Made by a program: the position numbers and the translations under genes
Notes under the pieces: model-generated
Seen by the model: only the letters and a program-made list of their open reading frames with translations
What the model was told of the DNA's origin: nothing
Database searches by the model: none
Shown here: positions 1 to 7,949 of the stretch, one piece after another
Layout of the letters: each line of letters begins with the position of its first letter
Position numbering within the stretch: the first letter of the stretch is position 1
Assembly: GCA_943354745.1 (NCBI GenBank)
Contig: CALRDB010000003.1
Coordinates: forward strand, 1-63,210
From: Candidatus Nomurabacteria bacterium
GTDB taxonomy: Bacteria; Patescibacteriota; Minisyncoccia; Phycocordibacterales; UBA10002
Length of the DNA stretch: 63,210 nucleotides
Direction of reading: 5' to 3'

Positions 1-110
1 GCACAAAACGCCAATGAGAATTTTAGTGCTCAACTCTCTCACATCCACAGTATTATATCAGAGGGCTGGGGATAAGAGGTGGAAAAACAGTGGATAAGTG
101 CCAAAAAGTA

Positions 111-158
111 AGGAGCAAAGCAACTATACTTTTTGAGCATCCCCGCGTAGACGGGGAT
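111..158 (-). repeat. Dispersed repeat, inverted partner of 62005-62053
   Basis: Read on the minus strand this segment runs GGGGATGCTCAAAAA, then ATAGT, then GCTTTGCT. The same order of words occurs on the plus strand at 62005-62053. Each copy starts with a hairpin (ATCCCCG...GGGGAT). The two copies lie about 62 kb apart in opposite orientation. Confidence 0.6.
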
Positions 159-185
159 CCAGTCTCTCTGCTCTCTTTTTTTGTC

Positions 186-309
186 TGTCATTCCCTTGAA
201 AAAGGGAATCCAGTCTTTTCTTTTCTCTAGATTCCCGCTTTAGTCTACGATTACTCTGTTGCTACTCCGCCGCGAGAGCACGCACTCGTACTTGATACGG
301 AGGATGACA
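186..309. repeat. Palindromic interspersed repeat, long copy
   Basis: It begins TGTCATTCCC, continues with a hairpin (TTCCCTTGAAAAAGGGAA) and ends GGAGGATGACAG. The end and the following GAGTTTCGTAACTCA are shared with the copy at 54791-54954, so these two belong to a longer subtype. Its interior contains the word AGTCTACGA that recurs in several other intergenic repeats of the window. Confidence 0.65.
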
Positions 310-342
310 GAGATGGAGAGTTTCGTAACTCAAAACCATCGG

Positions 343-1299
343 TTACTTCATGAGTATATATCCTGGTTCCTCTTCCCCAAACGTTACTCTTCCCTCCTTC
401 AAAAAGGAGGCTAAGAGTATAAAAGCGTCGGTTAGGTTGTTAACGGCCGGCGGATAGGCAGAGGCCGCCGAAAGCGCGTGTATCGAATCGGTTAGCGCCC
501 TTGACATTCCCTCGACGCTACCACGGAGTTCCTCAAGAGCGTTTAAGAGTTTTAGGTGGATAGGTACTAAACTTTTAGGGCTAGGTGTGGCCTTAAAACC
601 TGTGATCATGCTTGCATAGCGTTTCACCCTATCTTCCAAGCTGGCAAGGTCCTTTTCGTCTTCATTTTCTAGAGCACGCTCAAAAATAACAATTTCGCTC
701 TCACTACCGTCGTTGTGTGCTTCCACAACCGTAGCTAAAGCGTTCCCGTAGGCATGGAGAGATGCGACGTCGTCACTCTTTGCTAGTATAATATCGCTCT
801 CGGTATAGCTTTTAGCCGGTTTCACCTCCGGATATCGCCCCACAAAATCTTCAAGAAGTGCCCGCTCATCTTCTGCGGTAAAAGGTGCCCCCGAATTCTT
901 TATCCTGAGGTATTTGGCAAACAACTCTCGCGAAAAACGGTCCGTCTCGGTCCAATCTTTATCTCCTGTGACAGTTTTCGTCTCAATGGTCTCCGCATCG
1001 AGCTCGTCCTCTGGACTAGCTTTCGCTGGGTTTCTCCCAAGTTTAATTTCCGCGCCGTCGGCAGTGCCGTCTCCATCGGTGTCGGGATTTTTCTGGTCCG
1101 TATGCCACAGATCCTCTTCCCAGTCCTTTAGGCCGTCATCATCTTGGTCACGCTCAAGCACTTCGACTGCTTTTGCCGCTTGTTTTTGGGTTACCCGAGC
1201 GAATTTGACTTCGGAGCTGCCGGTATTCAAAAACCAGAAACCACCGCCAATGAGAGCGACGGTTAGGGTGCCGATGATAACTTTGGTTGGCGTGGTCAT
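343..1299 (-). CDS. Membrane-anchored thrombospondin type 3 repeat protein
   Basis: Predicted envelope protein of 318 residues with one N-terminal hydrophobic segment (about residues 7-24) that would anchor or export it. Residues 50-92 hold two acidic repeats, DQDDDGLKDWEE and DTDGDGTADGAE, the calcium-binding pattern of thrombospondin type 3 repeats. The rest is a hydrophilic, probably helical domain with no motif I recognise. The gene at 1794-2711 has the same plan (TM helix, D-rich repeats, alpha-helical C-terminus), so the two are paralogues separated by the DUF559 gene. The start ATG is 7 bases from the end of that gene, which suggests one transcript. Extracellular calcium binding is inferred from the family; the true role is unknown. 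Confidence 0.75.
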   Translation of the reverse strand: MTTPTKVIIGTLTVALIGGGFWFLNTGSSEVKFARVTQKQAAKAVEVLERDQDDDGLKDWEEDLWHTDQKNPDTDGDGTADGAEIKLGRNPAKASPEDELDAETIETKTVTGDKDWTETDRFSRELFAKYLRIKNSGAPFTAEDERALLEDFVGRYPEVKPAKSYTESDIILAKSDDVASLHAYGNALATVVEAHNDGSESEIVIFERALENEDEKDLASLEDRVKRYASMITGFKATPSPKSLVPIHLKLLNALEELRGSVEGMSRALTDSIHALSAASAYPPAVNNLTDAFILLASFLKEGRVTFGEEEPGYILMK

Positions 1300-1306
1300 A
1301 AGGTTT

Positions 1307-1717
1307 TTATTTAATCCCCCTTAATAAAGGGGGTGCTCCGATTCTTATCGGAGTGGGGGTTGTTTCTTTTTTTATCCATTCTTTAATCTCTCGCAAAACG
1401 CTATCCAGATTGCTTCGTACTTCTCCTTCCGAAAACCGGAGAAAAGTGATTCCACGTTGTTCTAATTCTTGTTGTCGCCTTTCGTCCTTCTCTGTTTTTG
1501 AATCATGGGTTACCCCGTCTATTTCTATAGCAAGATGGAGAGGAGAGCAATAGAAATCGACGATGTGTGAAAGAATAGGCTTTTGTCGCGTAAATGTATA
1601 ACCCATTTTCCTACCCTTTATTTCTTTCCAGAGCAGGACTTCACCAAGAGTTCCGCTTTTTCTTAATTCCCGCGACATTTTCTTCAAATGTTGGTTGTAG
1701 TAGATTTTCGTAAACAA
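1307..1717 (-). CDS. DUF559 domain protein (VSR-like nuclease fold)
   Basis: A 136-residue protein of the DUF559 family, related to very short patch repair endonucleases. The typical order is visible: N-terminal ARxLRK-like helix (MSRELRKSGTLGEVLLW), the GYTFTRQKPI strand, then IVDFYC, LAIEIDG and the RQQELEQRGITFLRF segment, with the acidic and basic residues expected of a PD-(D/E)xK-type site. The last 20 residues (from about KKETTPTP) are encoded by an intergenic-type repeat (hairpin CCCCCTTTATTAAGGGGG), so the original protein probably ended earlier. Small solo DUF559 genes are common in CPR genomes; substrate unknown. Confidence 0.85.
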   Translation of the reverse strand: MFTKIYYNQHLKKMSRELRKSGTLGEVLLWKEIKGRKMGYTFTRQKPILSHIVDFYCSPLHLAIEIDGVTHDSKTEKDERRQQELEQRGITFLRFSEGEVRSNLDSVLREIKEWIKKETTPTPIRIGAPPLLRGIK

Positions 1718-1793
1718 CCCTCCCTGCCGAAGACGGCAGTACTCCCTTTTTTAAGGGAGATAGACCGCCTCCGCAGATCATTATACCACTCTC

Positions 1794-2711
1794 CTACCTC
1801 GGGAATACAAAGATACTCCCTGGTTCAGTTGGCGAAAAGTGTATACCCTTTCGGTAAAAGAGGTCGGAGACGTCTACAAACGCGTGGCCAAGGGCAATGG
1901 TAGCGTTACTATAGGCCGTTACACCGATTTCGGACATGTAAGAATCTATTTCCGTTTCGGAAATTGTTTGGATCGCTTTCGCGTAATTCTGGTATGTGGT
2001 GACTAGTTTTTTATGTGTATCCGTGCCCTTCGGGGGTGATGCTACTGAGGCGATATCTGAGGCAAGGTGGCTGTATTTTTGAGCAAGTGTAACAAACTCT
2101 TGAATAAGTTTAGTATTCATTTTGGTATTTCCTGCCGCGCTGTTCCAAAAAGCGAGTTCGGCCGTTGAGTCCGACATCGCCGTTTGTATAAGTGCCCCCA
2201 ACGTATTTCCAAAGGTGTGTAAGGCATCTTTTTCAGGGTTATCCTCGATTTTCACTGGGTTTTCAGGAAGTTTCTGAATTTCAAGAGACGGAAGTGCTAT
2301 TTTTTCCGTGATTTCCTTTATAGATGAGCTTGTTTTTGTCGGTAAAGGTATGTCTTCCTTTGGTAATGTTGCCACGGGACCCTCGAGAGAGTCATGAGGA
2401 CCCGCCTTTTTCGGATTTCGGTGTGCCGCTACCTCTGCGCCGTCGGTAGCTCCGTCCCCGTCGGTGTCCGCAAGCTTTCTATTAGTTCCCCAAAGAGCTT
2501 CTTCCCAATCCGGTAACCCATCTCTATCGGCATCAAAGGTTTCTGTTTCTCCCGTGCCCGTTTCTTGAGCCATTTGCTTCTCTTTCGGAGCGCTGGCTAC
2601 AGGTACAGCACGTTTGTCTTCTGAGAGTAGCCATACGCCACATGTAATAAGCAGGACCGCTCCCCCTGCGAAAAGTAGTTCACGTATAAGTGTGCCAAAG
2701 GTTTTTTTCAT
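1794..2711 (-). CDS. Membrane-anchored thrombospondin type 3 repeat protein, paralogue
   Basis: A 305-residue paralogue of the protein at 343-1299. One N-terminal hydrophobic helix (about residues 9-28) is followed by a linker and the acidic repeats DADRDGLPDWEE and DTDGDGATDGAE at about residues 60-92, both with the Dx(D/N)xDG calcium-loop spacing. A helical C-terminal domain of about 190 residues resembles the paralogue in layout (a TFGNTLGALI-like segment matches AYGNALATVV in the other). It is predicted to be exported and to stay attached by the N-terminal helix. The function of the C-terminal domain is not known to me. Confidence 0.75.
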   Translation of the reverse strand: MKKTFGTLIRELLFAGGAVLLITCGVWLLSEDKRAVPVASAPKEKQMAQETGTGETETFDADRDGLPDWEEALWGTNRKLADTDGDGATDGAEVAAHRNPKKAGPHDSLEGPVATLPKEDIPLPTKTSSSIKEITEKIALPSLEIQKLPENPVKIEDNPEKDALHTFGNTLGALIQTAMSDSTAELAFWNSAAGNTKMNTKLIQEFVTLAQKYSHLASDIASVASPPKGTDTHKKLVTTYQNYAKAIQTISETEIDSYMSEIGVTAYSNATIALGHAFVDVSDLFYRKGIHFSPTEPGSIFVFPR

Positions 2712-2816
2712 GAGGATGTGTCAGATTAGTGTGGGCCTCGCGCATTAATTACCGCTTTGTTTCTTTTGCGCACTCGCTATGACTCGTTCTTTGTCGTCAT
2801 GGTATCATTGTAATAC

Positions 2817-3290
2817 ATGTTGATATCTTTCAAAAAGAAACTGATGCTAGTTTTTGTGTTTCTTGGACTCTTGTTTCCTTTTTCAACCTACGCAATTTTC
2901 GACTTCGGTGGAAGGGTCACCAATGTACCAGGGGCACCCGGTGGTATTATGAGTGCGGGCGCGCTCCCAACGTTTCCTCCTCCCGGAGTGTACAGCTTCT
3001 GGTACCCCGTCGGACCAGGCTGTCTCAATGGTGTTCAAGAAGTTAATCAAATACAAGCTCTCGGTGTACCTCAGCCACCTATCCTTCTTCAAACCATAGG
3101 GCTGTATACTTTTTCAAAAGGCCCCGCCACTCATCCTGGGCAGCAAATTTTAGGAAAGTATTTTCCCGCCATGGTTTGTATGGCGAATTTCGTCTCTTGG
3201 TATTATTGCGGTTTCTCACTGTGTCCACTAGTGACACCTCTTCCTTATTATTTCGCTCCGCTCATCATCTTTAACGGGTCCAGTATCTAG
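2817..3290 (+). CDS. Small exported protein of unknown function
   Basis: A 157-residue protein with a clear signal sequence: basic start (MLISFKKK), hydrophobic core (LMLVFVFLGLLFPF), then STYA as a likely signal peptidase I site. The mature part is rich in Gly, Pro and aromatic residues and holds four to five cysteines (in GPGCLNG, MVCMAN and YYCGFSLCP), suggesting disulfides. It is transcribed away from the thrombospondin-repeat genes. I do not recognise the family; similar small Cys/Pro-rich exported proteins occur beside pilus or surface genes in CPR genomes, but nothing here proves such a role. Confidence 0.6.
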   Translation: MLISFKKKLMLVFVFLGLLFPFSTYAIFDFGGRVTNVPGAPGGIMSAGALPTFPPPGVYSFWYPVGPGCLNGVQEVNQIQALGVPQPPILLQTIGLYTFSKGPATHPGQQILGKYFPAMVCMANFVSWYYCGFSLCPLVTPLPYYFAPLIIFNGSSI

Positions 3291-3329
3291 ATGAACATAC
3301 GAAAATACGAATTGGAGACCTGCGAATTG

Positions 3330-4256
3330 CTACGAATTAAGAAGAGCTGAAAGACGTTTCCAGTCTTCAACCGAGAGATTTTCCGGTCTTGCTTTTTCTG
3401 CAATACCGCATGCGGTAAGTTTCAGAGGGTCAATATCCAAGTTTGAGGCAAGGAGTTTTCTGGGATGGGCGAACCCTTTTTTTAGGAGTGCGAAAAACCT
3501 TTTTTCGGTGTCATTCCCCTGAAAAGGGGAATCCAGATTCCCTTTTGTTATTCCTGGATCCCCGCATTCGCGAGAATGACCAGAGATTGCGCCAAAAGAT
3601 TTCTTTGAAATGTTCTCGATGGCGATTATCGCGGAATCTACATTTGGCGGAGGGGAAAAAGCTCCTGCCTTCACGGTGTCGATATATTTTGGCGTGCCGT
3701 AGATTTTTACGCTTATTGAAAGAATGCTTTCCTTCTTATCCTGCGCCACTATCCGTTTCGCCACTTCCTTTTGGAGTAAAAGAACCATCATAGTTGGCTG
3801 TGTATCTGACTCCAGAAACTTCCTTAAAAGAGCTCCCGTAATGTAATACGGAATGTTTGCAACGAGCTTATATGAGCACTTCGTCTCATATAATTCCTTC
3901 GCTCCGTCGAAATGAACAGAAGACTGCTCGCTTCTTCCTCGCTCGGAATTATAGCTTATAGCTTTTAGCTTATAGGAAGAGAAATCAAGATCGAGAATAT
4001 CGGCGTGCACGAGCTGGAATTTCCCCGACGCGATTTCGCTCGCGAACTGTATTTGAAGTATCGGAATGAGACGGTCATCTTTCTCCACGGCGATAACCCT
4101 CCCTGCTCTCTCGAGCAGAAGTTTCGTAAGTACTCCCTCCCCCGGTCCTACTTCGAGCACCGTATCTTCAAGTGAAAGATGTCCCGCTTCCACAATTTTA
4201 TGAAGCGCGCTTTCCGAACGGAGAAAATGTTGACCGAGTGATTTCTTTTTAAGCAT
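3330..4256 (-). CDS. rsmA: 16S rRNA (adenine1518/1519-N6) dimethyltransferase with two inserted segments
   Basis: RsmA/KsgA dimethylates two adenines near the 3' end of 16S rRNA. Diagnostic parts: KKSLGQHFL at the start, the SAM loop EVGPGEGVLT, the catalytic NIPYY (NLPY in E. coli), the PPNVDS segment and the C-terminal PENLSVEDW. The protein is 308 residues, about 40 longer than usual. The excess is two blocks that the family lacks: about residues 97-133 before NIPYY, encoded by a DNA inverted repeat at 3889-3953, and about residues 226-250 (HSRECGDPG...DSPFQGND), which is an in-frame copy of the window's intergenic palindromic repeat. All catalytic motifs lie outside these blocks, so the enzyme may still work. 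Confidence 0.93.
   Translation of the reverse strand: MLKKKSLGQHFLRSESALHKIVEAGHLSLEDTVLEVGPGEGVLTKLLLERAGRVIAVEKDDRLIPILQIQFASEIASGKFQLVHADILDLDFSSYKLKAISYNSERGRSEQSSVHFDGAKELYETKCSYKLVANIPYYITGALLRKFLESDTQPTMMVLLLQKEVAKRIVAQDKKESILSISVKIYGTPKYIDTVKAGAFSPPPNVDSAIIAIENISKKSFGAISGHSRECGDPGITKGNLDSPFQGNDTEKRFFALLKKGFAHPRKLLASNLDIDPLKLTACGIAEKARPENLSVEDWKRLSALLNS
3509..3581. repeat. Palindromic repeat copy inside rsmA
   Basis: On the plus strand the segment begins TGTCATTCCCCTGAAAAGGG and ends CGCGAGAATGAC, the same two half-hairpins joined by a short variable middle as at 35881-35951 and 30607-30671. It keeps the rsmA frame open on the minus strand and adds about 24 residues. This resembles the Rickettsia palindromic elements known to insert into protein genes. 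Confidence 0.85.
3889..3953. repeat. Inverted-repeat insertion inside rsmA
   Basis: Arms TATAATTCC and GGAATTATA (9 bp, perfect) flank a 47-bp middle that itself contains GAAGAC...GTCTTC-like complementarity. It lies in frame in rsmA, next to direct AGCTATA/AGCTTATA words also seen in intergenic DNA at 18340 and 19955. The encoded residues have no counterpart in ordinary KsgA proteins. Confidence 0.65.
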
Positions 4257-4366
4257 GATACGAATGCTACAAATTAACGCACGAATGTTTCGAATATGCG
4301 AATAAAGAAGTCTGAGATTCGTGGATTTGTAGCATTCGCATGATAATTCGTTGCATTCGTGTTGTC

Positions 4367-6310
4367 TTAGTCAAAGAAGATGGTCTTCCCGCCTCCTTCG
4401 AGATAGTTCTCAGCCTGCAGGAATTCCTCATCAATGTCAAAGATGAATTCTGAAGGGACCGTTACCTGTCGTGAGCCGAAAATGGTTCGTACTCCGGCAT
4501 AGGTAAGGAACACTCGCTTCTTCGCCCTTGTTAATGCTACATAGAAAAGCCGGCGTTCTTCCTCTTTGGCACTTTCATCCTTAGTCTCGTTCATACGTTC
4601 GTGTGGGAACAGCCCTTCTTCAAGCCCTGCGATAAAGACATACTCAAACTCCAGTCCCTTTGAAGCGTGTACGGTCATAAGACGCACCGCGGGTTTTTCA
4701 TCTTTGAGCTCATCCTGATCACTTTGGAGTGCTATATCTGCAAGAAATTTATCAACACCTACTTCCCGAGCAACTTCGTGGTCGTAGCGCATCGCAAATG
4801 TGACGAGCTCTCTGATGTTTTCCAAACGCTCCTCATCTTCGCTTCCCCCTTTCTTGAGTTCTCCTTCGAGACCGCTTGCGGTGACAATCCACTTAATTGC
4901 AGATGAAAGGGGTTCAGTACGAAGTTTTTCTTGCAGTTCGGTGAGCAGTTTTCTAAACGAACCTATTTTCACCCGCATAGTGGCCGGGAGTTCTTCCTCT
5001 TTCCCCGCAAAGATTTTGAGGAGCGTTACTTTTCCAATACCACGGGGAGGAACATTGATAATACGGCGTAGATCAGCAAGACTCTCGGGATTTTCAGCCG
5101 CGCGGACATAGGAGAGAATATCTTTTATTTCCCTTCTTTCAAAAAATCTGACGCCAAGCACCTGATAGGAAACCTCTTCGCGGAGGAATGCCTCTTCGAG
5201 CGCTCGGCTTTGGAAATTCGCTCTAAACAGCACCGCGATTTCCGAGGGTGACACACCCTCAGTGATGAGTTGTTTCGATCTCTGTGCGATAAAGGAGGCT
5301 TCCTGCACTTCATCGTATGCGGTAAAGAGCCCCACTTTTTCCCCGTTGTTGTTTTTGGTAAACAACGTTTTGGGAGGACGCATCTTGTTTTTCTCGATAA
5401 TGCGGTTTGCTACCGTGAGAATGGTTTGCGTTGAACGGTAGTTCTCCTCAAGAAAAACAATCTTAGCGTTTTGGTAGTCCTTTTCAAAACCGAGAATATT
5501 TTTGATACTAGCGCCCCTCCATGAATAAATATTTTGGTCTGCATCACCCACAACAGCAATGTTTTTGTGTGACTCTGCCAATAATTTTGCGATCATATAC
5601 TGAACGTGGTTCGTATCCTGGTATTCATCAATATGGACGTAATTCCAAAGCTTTTGGTAGTGTTCCCGCACACCTTCGTCGTTTTTTAAGAGTAATGCGG
5701 TTTTAAGGAGGAGGTCATCAAAATCAAGTGCCTTTTCTTTCTTTAGAACAGCTTCATATTTTTCCCATATATCCGCGACGATGGCAGGCATGTAATCGCC
5801 ATTGGCGCGCTCCTTGAACATTTCCAGTGTTACCATCTTCCCTTTCTCTCGACTGATAGCCCCGAGAATTTTTCCCGGCTCAAAATTCTTCGGGTCAAGA
5901 TTGGTTTCTCTGACGGCTTCTTTAACCGCTTGGACTGCATCACTCTTATCAAAAATAGTGAATCTCTTAGAAAGTCCTAGTCGCTGACTGTTCTCTCGGA
6001 GGATATACACACCAAGCGCATGGAAAGTCCCGAGCCAGGGGAAGGTCGGAAGGGCTGGGTGGTCTGGCGAAAGTGAAGGGTCCGTTGTAATAAGAGCGTG
6101 TACACGCTCGCGCATCTCTTTCGCGGCTTTATTGGTGAAGGTTATAGCGAGAATTGAATGAGGAGCAACTCCCTTCTTAATGAGGTGGAGAATTCTGTGG
6201 GTGATCACACGAGTTTTTCCGGCACCAGCTCCCGCGACGATAAGGAGAGGTCCTTCGGTGTGAAGAACCGCTTCTTTTTGTCGGTCGTTTAGTCCTTCGA
6301 GGTACTGCAT
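4367..6310 (-). CDS. uvrD: UvrD/PcrA-type superfamily 1 DNA helicase
   Basis: ATP-dependent 3'-5' DNA helicase used in repair and replication restart. All SF1A motifs are visible: Q-motif LNDRQKEAV, Walker A GAGAGKT, motif Ia ITFTNKAAKEM, DExx motif IDEYQDTN, motif III GDADQNIYSWRGA, motif IV ENYRS, motif V TVHASKGLE and motif VI VALTRAKK. With the start used here it is 647 residues, slightly shorter than PcrA (about 720); the C-terminal Tudor-like extension is missing or reduced. The frame is open for 25 codons further upstream, but those residues show no family similarity, so the ATG at 6310 (MQYLEGLNDRQ) is preferred. Confidence 0.95.
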   Translation of the reverse strand: MQYLEGLNDRQKEAVLHTEGPLLIVAGAGAGKTRVITHRILHLIKKGVAPHSILAITFTNKAAKEMRERVHALITTDPSLSPDHPALPTFPWLGTFHALGVYILRENSQRLGLSKRFTIFDKSDAVQAVKEAVRETNLDPKNFEPGKILGAISREKGKMVTLEMFKERANGDYMPAIVADIWEKYEAVLKKEKALDFDDLLLKTALLLKNDEGVREHYQKLWNYVHIDEYQDTNHVQYMIAKLLAESHKNIAVVGDADQNIYSWRGASIKNILGFEKDYQNAKIVFLEENYRSTQTILTVANRIIEKNKMRPPKTLFTKNNNGEKVGLFTAYDEVQEASFIAQRSKQLITEGVSPSEIAVLFRANFQSRALEEAFLREEVSYQVLGVRFFERREIKDILSYVRAAENPESLADLRRIINVPPRGIGKVTLLKIFAGKEEELPATMRVKIGSFRKLLTELQEKLRTEPLSSAIKWIVTASGLEGELKKGGSEDEERLENIRELVTFAMRYDHEVAREVGVDKFLADIALQSDQDELKDEKPAVRLMTVHASKGLEFEYVFIAGLEEGLFPHERMNETKDESAKEEERRLFYVALTRAKKRVFLTYAGVRTIFGSRQVTVPSEFIFDIDEEFLQAENYLEGGGKTIFFD

Positions 6311-6463
6311 TGCGTGAGTACTATAACATGCAGTGGTAACTGGAACACGTAACAGTAACAAGTAACTGGAACAAAAGAGAAACAATGGTTCTTCTGTTTT
6401 AAGTTCCAGTCACCTGTCCTAGTTCCCGTTATTTTTCGTTATCCACAGGCTACTCTTTTTTGA

Positions 6464-6492
6464 TTGACTTTACGCTTTTAAACCGCTATAGT
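6464..6492 (+). promoter_or_regulatory. Sigma-70 type promoter for the M23 gene
   Basis: TTGACT at 6464-6469, a 17-bp spacer and TATAGT at 6487-6492. Transcription would start near 6499. Confidence 0.75.
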
Positions 6493-6525
6493 AGAAGTGT
6501 CCTGGAAGGATGGATGATTGAAAAG

Positions 6526-6549
6526 AATGGCCTAAGTAGGCCGTTTTTA
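6526..6549 (+). terminator. Possible attenuator hairpin in the M23 leader
   Basis: AATGGCCT-AAGT-AGGCCGTT forms an 8-bp stem (one G-U pair) followed by TTTTAA. It sits only about 30 bases after the predicted transcription start and more than 110 bases before the coding region, the position of an early attenuator. Confidence 0.5.
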
Positions 6550-6662
6550 ACGGGAGGAACCACAGACACGATAACCGAGAGCAGAGCTTTTAAAGTAACC
6601 TGATTAGTGCACATGTCATTATCACAAGAACCCATGTAATTCCTCGTAGGGTTTCTGTCATC

Positions 6663-7793
6663 TTGATAGCACGTCAGTTTCTCAAAAGTTCTCCTTCCGG
6701 CCTTTCTTTTATAGTAAAATTACCTAACAACCATAGTTACAGAACACCTCTTTTCCGGTGCACGGTTGCCAAAACGGCTAACTATATAGGCTATGCCGTT
6801 GCATGGCTCTTTGTCCTATCCCTCCTTCTGACACCTTCCTCGGTCAATGCCGGCGTCGTTTCCTTCGTGTTTGGGTTGTTTGCCGAACAAGTTGAGGCTG
6901 AAGTTACAACTTCTCCTCTTAATTCTCAAAATATCGGGCTTTTGTCTGCGGCAATTAATCCTAATCCAAACTTTGCAAAAGGAGGCGGCGATATTACCGT
7001 GGTAGGAGGAACGGCACTTCTCTCGGAAACCGGCCCTGAGGGGACCCTCGCCAATATTGAGGAAAATCAAAGCTCAACTATCAGTGTGTATGTAGTACGT
7101 GAAGGAGACACACTTGGTGATATTGCCAAAATGTTTGGCGTAACCACCAATACGATTGCCTGGGCTAACGAAATCACTCGTGGGGCTATCCGACCAGGCC
7201 AAACACTCATTATTCTTCCAATTTCAGGTGTGCGTCACCTGGTGGCGAAGAATGAGACGATTCAAAGCATTGCCAAGAAGTATAAAGCAGATGTGACCGA
7301 AATTGCGCAGTACAACCATCTTTCTGAGAATGCGAAACTTGCGATTGGTGATGTTGTCTTAGTCCCCGAGGGAGAAATAGCGCCCCCTCCTTCCGTTGGA
7401 GCAACAGGACGACCCGCGAAACTTCGTGGAAATAATGGGCCGGATCTTGAGGGATACTATCTTCGACCACTTATTGGTGGACGAAAGTCGCAAGGGCTCC
7501 ATGGGTATAACGGTATTGATTTGGCAAGTTACTTAGGTGCCCCCATTCTCGCCGCCGCTGCTGGAGAGGTGATTATCGCCAAAGGAGCTGGATGGAATGG
7601 AGGGTATGGTAACTATATTGTTATCGCACACCCAAACGGTACGCAAACATTATATGGTCACCTCTCTGCTCTTGCCGTTACCTCAGGAAAGTCAGTCACT
7701 CGTGGCGAGATTATCGGATACCTAGGAAACACGGGACGTTCAACAGGACCACATCTCCATTTCGAGGTTCGAGGAGCGAAGAATCCGTTTTAA
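6663..7793 (+). CDS. LysM and M23 peptidase domain cell-wall hydrolase
   Basis: Predicted exported peptidoglycan DD-metallopeptidase. The N-terminus has a hydrophobic segment (about residues 42-65, VAWLFVLSLLLTP then NAG). Two LysM domains follow: VVREGDTLGDIAKMFGVTTN (about 143-190) and HLVAKNETIQSIAKKYKAD (about 195-240). The C-terminal peptidase M23 domain shows the zinc pattern HGYNGIDLA, then HPNGTQTLYGHLS and HLHFEV (histidine and aspartate ligands; the usual HxxxD is seen as GIDLA). The protein is 376 residues. The chosen start is TTG at 6663; the in-frame region upstream is leader RNA. It would bind glycan with LysM and cut peptide cross-links during growth or division. Confidence 0.9.
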   Translation: MIARQFLKSSPSGLSFIVKLPNNHSYRTPLFRCTVAKTANYIGYAVAWLFVLSLLLTPSSVNAGVVSFVFGLFAEQVEAEVTTSPLNSQNIGLLSAAINPNPNFAKGGGDITVVGGTALLSETGPEGTLANIEENQSSTISVYVVREGDTLGDIAKMFGVTTNTIAWANEITRGAIRPGQTLIILPISGVRHLVAKNETIQSIAKKYKADVTEIAQYNHLSENAKLAIGDVVLVPEGEIAPPPSVGATGRPAKLRGNNGPDLEGYYLRPLIGGRKSQGLHGYNGIDLASYLGAPILAAAAGEVIIAKGAGWNGGYGNYIVIAHPNGTQTLYGHLSALAVTSGKSVTRGEIIGYLGNTGRSTGPHLHFEVRGAKNPF

Positions 7794-7824
7794 CTAATAA
7801 GTGGCTAGTAGAAAGTAGATAAGA

Positions 7825-7851
7825 AAAAACCGCCCTGTTGGGCGGTTTTTT
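7825..7851 (+). terminator. Rho-independent terminator after the M23 gene
   Basis: AACCGCCC-TGTT-GGGCGGTT followed by TTTT; poly-A on the other side makes it potentially bidirectional. Confidence 0.85.
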
Positions 7852-7867
7852 GTTCATTTGACTAAGT

Positions 7868-7916
7868 TTACAACTAGATTACAACCGTTTCTAATAGGTT
7901 ACAACTGCTTGACAAC
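7868..7916. promoter_or_regulatory. Direct-repeat array, candidate operator
   Basis: TTACAAC occurs at 7868-7874, 7879-7885 and 7899-7905, and GACAAC at 7911-7916 inside the -35 region. Successive spacings are 11, 20 and 11 bases, close to one and two helical turns, so the repeats face the same side of DNA. The downstream gene encodes an N-terminal HTH, so autoregulation is plausible. Confidence 0.5.
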
Positions 7917-7937
7917 CGATCTGCACCTGTTTACAAT
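7909..7937 (+). promoter_or_regulatory. Promoter for the HTH-GHKL-STAS gene
   Basis: TTGACA at 7909-7914, a 17-bp spacer and TACAAT at 7932-7937. The start point would be about 7944, six bases before the ATG, so the mRNA is nearly leaderless. Confidence 0.75.
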
Positions 7938-7949
7938 AGGTTTACTACT

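Larger units (their letters stand above)
1..342. other. Intergenic region, no gene seen
   Basis: No convincing coding region is visible. The stretch holds repeats: a 111-158 segment that is the inverted counterpart of 62005-62053, and a long copy (186-309) of the TGTCATTCC...GAATGACA palindromic family. Around 75-98 there are GGGGATAAG and AGTGGATAAG, which resemble but do not match the DnaA box complement TGTGGATAA. Confidence 0.6.
6311..6662. other. Intergenic region with promoter and long 5' leader
   Basis: The first 130 bases are the upstream side of uvrD. An exact DnaA box (TTATCCACA) lies at 6439-6447. A strong promoter follows at 6464-6492 and then about 165 bases of untranslated leader for the M23 gene, starting with a terminator-like hairpin. 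The leader contains GGGAGGAACCAC, which recalls but does not match the c-di-AMP (ydaO) aptamer. Confidence 0.6.

Noticed and set aside
914..1324. 136-residue plus-strand frame opposite the first gene
   Set aside because: Serine-rich shadow frame antisense to the thrombospondin-repeat gene; typical of codon mirror effects.
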